NCBI GenBank assembly: GCA_026415155.1
Contig: JAOAHQ010000032.1
Location: 42,014-106,013, forward strand
Origin: Rhodocyclaceae bacterium
GTDB lineage: Bacteria; Pseudomonadota; Gammaproteobacteria; Burkholderiales; Rhodocyclaceae
Direction of reading: 5' to 3'
DNA: 64,000 nucleotides
Positions within the stretch are counted from its first letter, which is position 1. Every line of letters begins with the position of its first letter. Under the pieces are notes generated by a model. That model searched no databases, had not been told where the DNA came from, and saw only the letters and a program-made list of their open reading frames with translations. Positions 58,333 to 64,000 of the stretch are shown here, piece after piece. Made by a program: the position numbers and the translations under genes.

Positions 58333-59689
58333 GCTGCCGCTACCCCTCTTGTTGCTGCTTGCCGGCTGCTCGTTCATTCCGAACTACGAGCGCCCCGCCG
58401 CGCCGGTGCCCGCCGACTGGCCGATGCAGGGTGCCGTCTCGCCAGCGCCGACTTTCAGCAGTGACTGGCGCGCCTACTTCACCGATCCGGCCTTGCAGGC
58501 GCTCATCGAAGCGGCGCTCGCCCACAACCGCGATCTCAGGATCGCCGTGGCGCGCGTCGAGGAAGCGCGTGCACTTTCGGGGCTTGCCGAGGCCGAGCGC
58601 CTGCCGAGCATCGATCTCGGCTTGCAGGAGCAGGCCGCCCGCGTGCCGGGGAGCCTGACTCCTTCCGGCCGGCCGGCGATCAATCGGCGCTTCGATGCCA
58701 ACCTCGGCATCACGGCCTTCGAGCTCGATTTCTGGGGGCGGGTGAAGAGCCTCGATGCAGCGGCGCGGGCGAACTTCCTTGCCAGTGACTACGCCCGGCA
58801 GGCCTTTCAGCTCTCCTTGATCGCCGAGGTGGCCAATGCCTACTACGGCCTCGTGGAGCTGACCCTTCGGGCGCGGCTGGCCGAAGCGACGGTGAAAAGC
58901 CGCGCCGAGAGCCGCGCGCTCGTCGCCAAGCGGCGCGAGGTGGGGCTGGCTACCGATCTCGATTTCCTCGCCGCCGATGGCGCTTATCAGTCCGCGCGCG
59001 CCGAGCTCGCCAATCTCAAGCGCCAGCAGGCGGCGGCGGAAAACGCGCTGCGTTTGCTGATCGGGACCGAACCTGCCGTCCCGCCAGCGCCGACTTTCAA
59101 CACTTTGCCAGAGATTGCCGTCGGAATGCCTTCAGAAGTCCTGCTCAAACGCCCCGATGTGCAGGCGGCCGAGCAGAAGCTCATCGCGGCGAACGCCAAC
59201 ATCGGCGCGGCGCGCGCGGCTTTCTTCCCAAAGATCGCGCTCTCCGTGCTCGCCGGCACCGCGAGCCCCGCGCTGTCCGGGCTGTTCGGCAGTGGCAGCG
59301 GCGCCTGGAGCTTCGTGCCGGTGCTCAAATGGCCTTTGTTCGACGCCGGTCGCACCGACGCGAACGAAGCGCTCGCCGAAGCGCGCCAGCACGTCGCGGT
59401 GGCCGAATACGAAAAGACGATCCAGCAGGCCTTCCGCGAAGTCGCGGATCTCCTGGCCGCGCGCGAGCATTACGCCGAGCAGTTGCGTGCGCTCGAAGCC
59501 GCCGAGGCCGCACAGGCCGAGCGCTTGAAGCGTGTCGAGGCGCGCCAGCGGGCCGGCGTGGCGAGCTATCTGGAATTGCTCGACGCCCAGCGCGAGCACT
59601 TCGCGGCCCAGCAGGCAGTGATCGCTGTGCGGCGCCAGCTCGCGGCGACCGCGGCAGCGCTCTTCAAAGCCACTGCCGGCGCGGGGTGA
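58325..59689 (+). CDS. RND outer-membrane channel (NodT/OprM-family lipoprotein)
   Basis: A 454-residue TolC-like outer-membrane factor. The signal and lipobox are LLLLLAGCSF. The family repeats are visible: WRAYFTDPALQALIEAALAHNRDL and VAEYEKTIQQAFREVADLLA. TAFELDFWGRVKSLDAAARA is a NodT/OprM hallmark. Two repeat copies are read in frame: AVSPAPTF just after the mature N-terminus (about residue 37) and AVPPAPTF at about residue 251, the junction between the two halves of the protein. It completes the adaptor-pump-channel operon. Confidence 0.95.
   Translation: MNKLPLPLLLLLAGCSFIPNYERPAAPVPADWPMQGAVSPAPTFSSDWRAYFTDPALQALIEAALAHNRDLRIAVARVEEARALSGLAEAERLPSIDLGLQEQAARVPGSLTPSGRPAINRRFDANLGITAFELDFWGRVKSLDAAARANFLASDYARQAFQLSLIAEVANAYYGLVELTLRARLAEATVKSRAESRALVAKRREVGLATDLDFLAADGAYQSARAELANLKRQQAAAENALRLLIGTEPAVPPAPTFNTLPEIAVGMPSEVLLKRPDVQAAEQKLIAANANIGAARAAFFPKIALSVLAGTASPALSGLFGSGSGAWSFVPVLKWPLFDAGRTDANEALAEARQHVAVAEYEKTIQQAFREVADLLAAREHYAEQLRALEAAEAAQAERLKRVEARQRAGVASYLELLDAQREHFAAQQAVIAVRRQLAATAAALFKATAGAG
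58433..58455 (-). repeat. Dispersed repeat, copy n (5' part of outer-membrane channel gene)
   Basis: Reverse-orientation near-consensus copy read AVSPAPTF in the N-terminal linker of the mature lipoprotein. Confidence 0.85.
59075..59098 (-). repeat. Dispersed repeat, copy o (middle of outer-membrane channel gene)
   Basis: Reverse-orientation exact consensus read AVPPAPTF between the two structural halves of the channel, about 640 bases from copy n in the same gene. Confidence 0.9.
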
Positions 59690-59704
59690 TAGCATAGTCA
59701 GCCG

Positions 59705-61252
59705 ATGAGCCTGCGCAAAAGACTCCCCATCGGCATTTCCACCTTCCGCGAGATTCGCGAGGAAGGGCATTACTACGTCGATAAGACCCCCTTCGTCGCC
59801 AGGCTCGCCGAAGGCGGCAAGTATTACTTCCTCTCCCGCCCGCGTCGCTTTGGCAAGAGCCTGTTTCTGGACACGCTGGCGGAAGCGTTTGCGGGCAACC
59901 GGGCGCTGTTCGAAGGTTTGTATCTGGAGAAGCACTGGGACTGGGACAAGCGCTATCCGGTGATCCGGATCAGCTTTGCGGGGGGCGTGCTGAGGAGCCG
60001 GGAGGAACTCGACGATGCGCTGATCGTGCAATTGAGCGAGAACGCCCGGCGGCTGGGCGTCACCTGCGAGCGCAGCGACCATGTCGCCCACTGCTTAAGC
60101 CAACTGATCGTCGATGCCGCGGAAAAGCACGGCCAGCGGGCGGTGGTGCTGGTGGATGAATACGACAAACCGATTCTGGACAACCTCGAAGCACCCCAGA
60201 TCGCGCGCGAGATGAGGGAAGGGCTCAAGAACGCCTACTCGGTGCTCAAAGCGCGCGATGCCGAGCTCAAGTTCGTGTTTCTGACGGGGGTGTCGAAATT
60301 CAGCAAGGTCTCGATCTTCTCGGGGCTCAACAACCTCTACGACATCACGCTGGAGAAAGACTTCGCGGCGATTTGCGGCTACACGGACGAGGATGTCGAC
60401 ACCGTCTTTGCGCCGGAGCTCGAAGGCTTGGATCGGGAAGAGATCCGGCGCTGGTACGACGGCTACCGCTGGGACGGGCCGGCGATGTACAACCCCTTCG
60501 ACCTGTTGCTGCTCTTCAAATCGCGCGAATTTCGCGCCCACTGGTTCGAGACCGGCACGCCGACGTTTCTCGTCAATTGGCTCAAGGCGCGGCAATTCTT
60601 CACGCCGCAGCTCGAAAGGCTTTACAGCACCGAAGCCTTGCTCTCGGCCTTCGACGTCGAGGCGATCGAGCCGGAGGCGATGCTCTGGCAGACGGGCTAC
60701 TTGACCATCCGCAACAAACTCGATCGGGGCGGCATGATCGGCTTCGAACTGGGGCTGCCGAACCGTGAAGTGCGCAGCGCGCTCAACGAAGCCCTGCTGG
60801 GCGCCTGGTACCCAGAGCGGCGCGGATTGACGGCGGCCTCCTTCGAGCTTTACGACCTCATCGCCGCGGGCGACGTGGCGGGCCTGCGCGGCCACTTCGA
60901 GCGGCTTTATGCGGCGATCCCGCACGACTGGTATCGGGCGAACCCGATTGCGCAGTATGAAGGCTACTACGCGAGCGTCTTTTACAGCCACCTCGCGGCG
61001 CTGGGGCTTTCGATCACCGCGGAAGACGTGACCAACCAAGGGCGCATCGATCTCGCGATCCGGCAAGGCAGCCGGGTGTGGGTGATCGAATTCAAGCTCG
61101 TCGAAGGAGAAGCGCCGACCGGAGAGGCGCTTGCCCAGCTCAAGGCGAAAGACTATGCGGCGAAATACCGCGCGCCGGGGGTCGAAGTGATCGAACTGGG
61201 CATCGAATTCTCGGCCACGAAGCGCAACATCGTCGGTTGGCAGACCGCTTGA
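59705..61252 (+). CDS. AAA-ATPase-like / PD-DExK nuclease-fold protein
   Basis: A 515-residue protein of the family with an N-terminal AAA-ATPase-like domain and a C-terminal PD-(D/E)xK domain. Start GISTFREIREEGHYYVDKTPF is a hallmark. The Walker A-like motif is SRPRRFGKSLF (K51) and Walker B is VVLVDEYDKP (D151, E152). The nuclease-type catalytic set is D449 in GRIDLAI and E462-x-K464 in VIEFKLVE. Function is unknown; such proteins occur in many copies in some genomes and are suspected selfish or defence elements. It begins 15 bases after the pump operon. Confidence 0.9.
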   Translation: MSLRKRLPIGISTFREIREEGHYYVDKTPFVARLAEGGKYYFLSRPRRFGKSLFLDTLAEAFAGNRALFEGLYLEKHWDWDKRYPVIRISFAGGVLRSREELDDALIVQLSENARRLGVTCERSDHVAHCLSQLIVDAAEKHGQRAVVLVDEYDKPILDNLEAPQIAREMREGLKNAYSVLKARDAELKFVFLTGVSKFSKVSIFSGLNNLYDITLEKDFAAICGYTDEDVDTVFAPELEGLDREEIRRWYDGYRWDGPAMYNPFDLLLLFKSREFRAHWFETGTPTFLVNWLKARQFFTPQLERLYSTEALLSAFDVEAIEPEAMLWQTGYLTIRNKLDRGGMIGFELGLPNREVRSALNEALLGAWYPERRGLTAASFELYDLIAAGDVAGLRGHFERLYAAIPHDWYRANPIAQYEGYYASVFYSHLAALGLSITAEDVTNQGRIDLAIRQGSRVWVIEFKLVEGEAPTGEALAQLKAKDYAAKYRAPGVEVIELGIEFSATKRNIVGWQTA

Positions 61253-61338
61253 ACCCTTCACGGGCGAAGCGCCAGCCCCCTTCACGTAGCCGGACGGAAT
61301 GCCGCTTGCGAACCCATTGGCATTGTGGTCAAATTCGC

Positions 61339-61357
61339 GCGTTCATCATTTGAACGC
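61339..61357 (+). promoter_or_regulatory. Operator-like inverted repeat before the EPS-type MarR gene
   Basis: GCGTTCA TCATT TGAACGC is a perfect 7-bp inverted repeat with a 5-base centre, ending 6 bases before the ATG. Its place and size suit autoregulation by the winged-HTH protein. No convincing -35/-10 pair was found. Confidence 0.5.
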
Positions 61358-61363
61358 AGCCCG

Positions 61364-61732
61364 ATGCTCGATACCGCCACCCGCTACCGCCTGCTGAAGC
61401 TCCTCGAAGCCAACCCCGCCGCCAGCCAGCGGGAACTCGCCCAGGCGGCCGGCGTGAGTCTCGGCAAGCTCAATTACTGCCTCAAGGCCCTCGTCGCCAA
61501 GGGCTTCGTCAAGGCCGAAAACTTCCGCAAGAACCCCAACAAGCTCGGCTACCTCTATGTGCTCACCCCGCAGGGCATCGCCGAGCGCGCGCGGCTCGCC
61601 GTCGAGTTCCTGCGCATCAAGGAGCGCGAAGTCGAGGAACTGCGCGCCGAGATCGAGGCGTTGCGGCAGGCTGCCCAAAAAGTCGGCGCTGGCAGGATGG
61701 CGCACGTCGACAGCCTTTCGGGGGCCTCGTGA
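61364..61732 (+). CDS. MarR-family EPS-associated transcriptional regulator
   Basis: A 122-residue winged-HTH protein of the EPS-associated MarR group found at the start of exopolysaccharide loci. The HTH is ASQRELAQAAGVSLGKLNYC and is followed by FVKAENFRKNPNKLGYLYVLTPQG (the second half is the family signature), then a coiled-coil helix. The C-terminal tail is formed by a repeat copy read KVGAGRMA. The ATG gives the usual start MLDTATRYRLLKLLE. It overlaps the next gene by GTGA. The nearby manC fits an EPS locus. Confidence 0.85.
   Translation: MLDTATRYRLLKLLEANPAASQRELAQAAGVSLGKLNYCLKALVAKGFVKAENFRKNPNKLGYLYVLTPQGIAERARLAVEFLRIKEREVEELRAEIEALRQAAQKVGAGRMAHVDSLSGAS
61679..61702 (+). repeat. 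Dispersed repeat, copy p (3' end of EPS-type MarR gene)
   Basis: Sense copy with the GGCAGGATGGC variant, read KVGAGRMA, directly after the coiled coil in the C-terminal tail. Confidence 0.8.
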
Positions 61733-62040
61733 ACCTCACCCCGTCCCCCGATGGGCGCATACTGGCGATGATCCGCGAGGTGCTCGGCCGCCATCGCGCG
61801 CGCCTGGCGGGGCGGCGGGTGTTCCTGTTCGGTTCGCGCGCCCGAGGCACGGCGCGTCCGCGCTCGGATTTCGACATTGGGGTGATCGGCGAACAAGCCC
61901 TGCCGCTGGCCGATTTTTACGCCATCGCGGACGAGTTCGAGGCGCTGCCCACGCTCTACCGCATCGATTGGGTGGATATGAACCGCGTCGCCGACGAATT
62001 CCGGGCGCGCGCCATGCAGCACACACAGGCTTTGACATGA
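61729..62040 (+). CDS. MNT-type nucleotidyltransferase (putative antitoxin)
   Basis: A 103-residue minimal nucleotidyltransferase. GS-x10-DxD is intact (G35, S36, D47, D49; FLFGSRARG, RSDFDIGV). Such MntA-type proteins are antitoxins that modify or neutralise HEPN partners. The GTG start overlaps the MarR stop; its own stop overlaps the HEPN-like gene (ATGA). It is also possible that it modifies another target. Confidence 0.88.
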   Translation: MNLTPSPDGRILAMIREVLGRHRARLAGRRVFLFGSRARGTARPRSDFDIGVIGEQALPLADFYAIADEFEALPTLYRIDWVDMNRVADEFRARAMQHTQALT

Positions 62041-62420
62041 TGCGCTGGCTGCTCGAAGACTTCGCCAAGGCCAATCTTCGCCTCGAAGAGGCGCTTGCCT
62101 TGCCTGCCGACAGCGATGTCGTCAAGGCAGGCTGCATCCAGTATTTCGAGTTCTGTTTCGAGCTCGCCTGGAAGGCCAGCAAGGCCGCGCTCGAAGAGCA
62201 CGGGTTGATCGATTGCGCCTCGCCCAAATCCTGCTTGCGGCAGGCCTTTGCCCAGGGCTGGATAAACGACGAAACTATCTGGCTGGAAATGCTCGAAGCC
62301 AGAAACCGCATGTCCCACACCTACGATGCTGCTCGGGCGCTCGAAATCTTTCAGGCGCTGCCCCGCTTCCTGCCCGCGCTGAAAGGTCTGCAGGAGTGCC
62401 TGGAGTCCTTGCAATCATGA
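62037..62420 (+). CDS. HEPN-like nucleotidyltransferase partner (HI0074 family)
   Basis: A 127-residue all-helical protein of the nucleotidyltransferase substrate-binding (HI0074/HEPN) family. It has FEFCFELAWKASKAALEEHG and the HEPN RNase-type motif R89-x4-H94 (RNRMSHTYD). In MntA-HepT systems the HEPN partner is a toxin inhibited by the nucleotidyltransferase. HI0074-type members may be only binding partners, so toxicity is not certain. The start is ATGATG, so M at 62037 or 62040. It overlaps the second nucleotidyltransferase gene by ATGA. Confidence 0.85.
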   Translation: MMRWLLEDFAKANLRLEEALALPADSDVVKAGCIQYFEFCFELAWKASKAALEEHGLIDCASPKSCLRQAFAQGWINDETIWLEMLEARNRMSHTYDAARALEIFQALPRFLPALKGLQECLESLQS

Positions 62421-62731
62421 ATGTCACCGCCATGCGCCTCAAGCCCGAACAGATCGACCGCATCCGCACCATCGTCGCCGAACAGGCCGGCCCCCAGGCC
62501 ACGGTGCGCCTCTTCGGCTCGCGCGTCGATGATGCCGCTCGCGGCGGCGATGTCGATCTCTTCGTCGAAACGCCTGAGCCGGTGCAGGAGCCTGCGCTGC
62601 TCGCCGCCCGCATCGCCGGGCGCGTAAGCCGCGCCCTGGATGAGCGCAAGGTCGATGTGGTGCTCGCCGCGCCGAATCTCATGCCGCTGCCGATCCACGA
62701 GGTCGCGCGGCGCGAAGGAGTGCTGCTGTGA
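62417..62731 (+). CDS. Second nucleotidyltransferase domain protein
   Basis: A 104-residue minimal nucleotidyltransferase with FGSRVDDAARGGDVDLFVE (G34, S35, then D45 and D47; GS-x9-DxD). It differs strongly from the first and belongs to another subgroup, often followed by a HEPN gene. Here the HEPN gene after it is cut short. Coupled by ATGA to the previous gene and GTGA to the next. Confidence 0.87.
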   Translation: MNVTAMRLKPEQIDRIRTIVAEQAGPQATVRLFGSRVDDAARGGDVDLFVETPEPVQEPALLAARIAGRVSRALDERKVDVVLAAPNLMPLPIHEVARREGVLL

Positions 62732-62901
62732 TCGTCGATCCACGCGCCCAGGCCTGGATCGACATGCGCCGCCTGCGCAACCAGATGGTGCATGAATACG
62801 TTGAAGACCCCGCCGTGCTGGCCTCCGCGCTTACGGCTGGACATGGTTTTGTACCGGTGCTGGAAGGTGTTGCGCAGCGATTGATGCAAGCCGTGAAATG
62901 A
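62728..62901 (+). pseudogene. Truncated HEPN toxin gene (C-terminal part)
   Basis: A 57-codon frame starting with a GTG that overlaps the nucleotidyltransferase stop. It carries the HepT toxin motif RX4HXY intact (R17, H22, Y24: LRNQMVHEYVEDP) and the following segment ALTAGHGFVPVLEGVAQRL. Homologues I remember are about 130-145 residues with two more N-terminal helices, which are missing here. I judge it a remnant after an in-frame N-terminal deletion, unless a short HEPN form exists. It would pair with the nucleotidyltransferase directly upstream. Confidence 0.65.
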
Positions 62902-62941
62902 CCTTACGCATGAAATTCAGCTTCGTACCCGAATGACCCCC

Positions 62942-63859
62942 ATGCTCCTCCCCATCATCCTCTCCGGCGGCGCCGGCACGCGCCTGTGGCCCGTCTCGCG
63001 CGAAGCGCACCCCAAGCCCTTCATCCGCCTGCCGGATGGCCAGAGCCTGCTGCAAAAAACCTTCCTGCGCGCGGCGGGCCTGCCCGATGTCACGGAAATC
63101 CTCACCGTCACCAACCGCGACTATTACTTCCAGACCAAAGACGAATACGCCGCCTGCCCCGCCCAGGCCAAGGCCGTGTATCTGCTCGAACCCTGCGGCC
63201 GCAACACCGCCCCGGCCATCGCCCTGGCGGCGCTGTATGCCGCCCAAGCGCATGGCCCGCAGACCCAGCTGCTCGTCCTGCCGGCCGATCACCTGATCGA
63301 GAATCTTTCCGCATTTGCCGCCGCCGTCGCCACGGCGCGCGAACTGGCGGGGCAGGGCAAGCTCGTTACCTTCGGCATCCAGCCCACCGCGCCCGAAACC
63401 GGCTTTGGCTACATCGAAGCGGGCGAGGCGCTGGCCACGAAAGTCGGCGCTGGCAGGACGGCACGGCGCTTCGTCGAAAAGCCCGATGCCGCCACCGCCG
63501 CGCAATACCTCGCCAGCGGCAATTTCTTCTGGAACTCCGGCATGTTCTGCTTCACCGCCGGCGACCTGCTCGCCGCGATGGAAACCGCCTGCCCGGAAGT
63601 GCTCGCCACCGCACGCGCCTGCTGGGCCGCGGCCGACACCACCGTGGCTCCCATCGAATTCCCGCGCGAAGCATTCCTCGCCCAGCCCGACATCTCCATC
63701 GACTACGCCGTGATGGAAAAAGCCGGCAACGTCGCCGTCGTGCCCTGCGACCTTGGCTGGAGCGACATCGGCTCTTGGAACGCCCTCGGCAATCTCGTCT
63801 CAGCCGATGAACAGGGCAACCGCATTCTGGGCGAAGCGCTGGCCATCGACAGCCAAAAC
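62942..63859 (+). pseudogene. manC: Mannose-1-phosphate guanylyltransferase, cut by an IS30-family insertion
   Basis: ManC/AlgA-type enzymes make GDP-mannose for exopolysaccharide or LPS. The N-terminal nucleotidyltransferase domain is complete at its start: PIILSGGAGTRLWPVSRE, VLPADHLIE, FGYIEAGEAL, RFVEKPD, and NFFWNSGMFCF. Homology ends after AIDSQN (about residue 306 of an expected ~470), and foreign sequence follows in frame to the window end without a stop. The C-terminal mannose-6-phosphate isomerase domain is not reached. A repeat copy (KVGAGRTA) lies before RFVEKP. An alternative ATG is at 62933. The 3' half may lie beyond the IS outside the window. Confidence 0.85.
63440..63463 (+). 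repeat. Dispersed repeat, copy q (in manC)
   Basis: Sense copy with the GGCAGGAC variant, read KVGAGRTA, in the loop before RFVEKP of ManC. Confidence 0.85.
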
Positions 63860-64000
63860 AAGGCGGTTTCAAGGTCGAAGTGCAACGAATTGACGAAAGT
63901 GTTGTTCGAAGTTGAAGGCCTCGGGCATGAAGAGTTCGGCAGGGCAAAGCCAGTTGAGGCTCTTGCGGGGTCGGGTATTGAGCTTCCAGGCGATGGCATC
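63860..64000 (-). mobile_element. IS30-family insertion sequence, one end (runs past the window)
   Basis: The last ~140 bases are unlike manC and encode, on the minus strand, the end of an IS30-type transposase. The boundary is near 63860, just after the manC codons for DSQN. The inverted-repeat end lies in the first ~20 bases (AAGGCGGTTTCAAGGTCGAA region). The other end and the target duplication are outside the window. Confidence 0.8.
63869..64000 (-). CDS. IS30-family transposase, C-terminal part
   Basis: Reading from the window end on the minus strand gives DAIAWKLNTRPRKSLNWLCP, then AELFMPEAFNFEQ and a stop TGA at 63871-63869. The LNTRPRKSLNW-x-CPAELF segment is the conserved C-terminus of IS30-family DDE transposases. 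About 43 residues are visible; the catalytic DDE residues lie outside. The gene reads toward the manC junction. Confidence 0.82.
   Translation of the reverse strand, partial: DAIAWKLNTRPRKSLNWLCPAELFMPEAFNFEQHFRQFVALRP

Noticed and set aside
62933..64000. manC and the following sequence as one intact protein
   Set aside because: The frame stays open to the window end, but the residues after AIDSQN are not ManC-like and the opposite strand encodes an IS30 transposase end.

Overview
The window is 64 kb of gene-dense, GC-rich DNA from a Gram-negative bacterium, most likely a betaproteobacterium of the Rhodocyclales / Sterolibacteriaceae type. That placement is an inference. It rests on the lpxB-rnhB end of the lipid A cluster, the smpB-ratA-ratB cluster, the full suhB/trmJ-cysE-iscRSUA-hscBA-fdx-iscX order, an AcrAB-TolC-like RND system, and a MerR-type LiuR controlling ETF, acyl-CoA and leucine-catabolic genes. 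No rRNA, tRNA or CRISPR array is visible.

Layout. 1-6.6 kb: lpxB (partial), rnhB, an rRNA methyltransferase, an NfeD/SPFH pair, a Bcr-type efflux pump, smpB, ratA, ratB and two small proteins. 6.6-31.5 kb: a branched-chain acyl-CoA catabolic regulon. A MaoC hydratase and liuR precede a ~15 kb operon (acyl-CoA dehydrogenase, etfBA, ETF-quinone oxidoreductase, metallo-hydrolase, liuB, liuC, an antitoxin-Fic pair, liuD, thioesterase, liuA, 3-hydroxybutyryl-CoA dehydrogenase, crotonase). Then come a haem protein, a zinc alcohol dehydrogenase, icmF, and a leftward operon (thioesterase, CaiB/AMACR, thiolase, acyl-CoA dehydrogenase). Four copies of a LiuR-type operator (TTGACGTTAACGTCAA-like) lie in these promoters. 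31.6-41.6 kb: suhB, trmJ, cysE, the isc operon with two cysteine desulfurases, and tatD. 41.6-53.3 kb: terC, htpX, nhaR, a Tim44-like protein, an RbgA-type GTPase, tex, a nested inverted-repeat element and a large SNF2 helicase. 53.4-59.7 kb: tetR plus an RND tripartite pump. 59.7-64 kb: an AAA/PD-DExK protein, an EPS-type MarR regulator, nucleotidyltransferase/HEPN toxin-antitoxin genes (one HEPN truncated), and manC cut by an IS30-family element.

How the genes work together. The LiuR-operated genes contain MCC, isovaleryl-CoA dehydrogenase, methylglutaconyl-CoA hydratase, the full ETF-to-quinone path, and every step for isobutyryl-CoA -> butyryl-CoA (IcmF) -> crotonyl-CoA -> 3-hydroxybutyryl-CoA -> acetoacetyl-CoA -> acetyl-CoA. 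HMG-CoA lyase is not in the window.

The most unusual signal is a dispersed ~23-bp repeat with core GTCGGCGCTGGCGGGACGGC. It occurs at 17 loci, 13 of them inside protein-coding genes. Twelve of those 13 are read in one of only two of the six possible frames, giving Gly/Ala (VGAGGTA) or Pro-rich (AVPPAPTF) linkers. Two loci carry a ~77-bp composite with an inverted pair; one of these lies inside tatD and adds about 20 residues.
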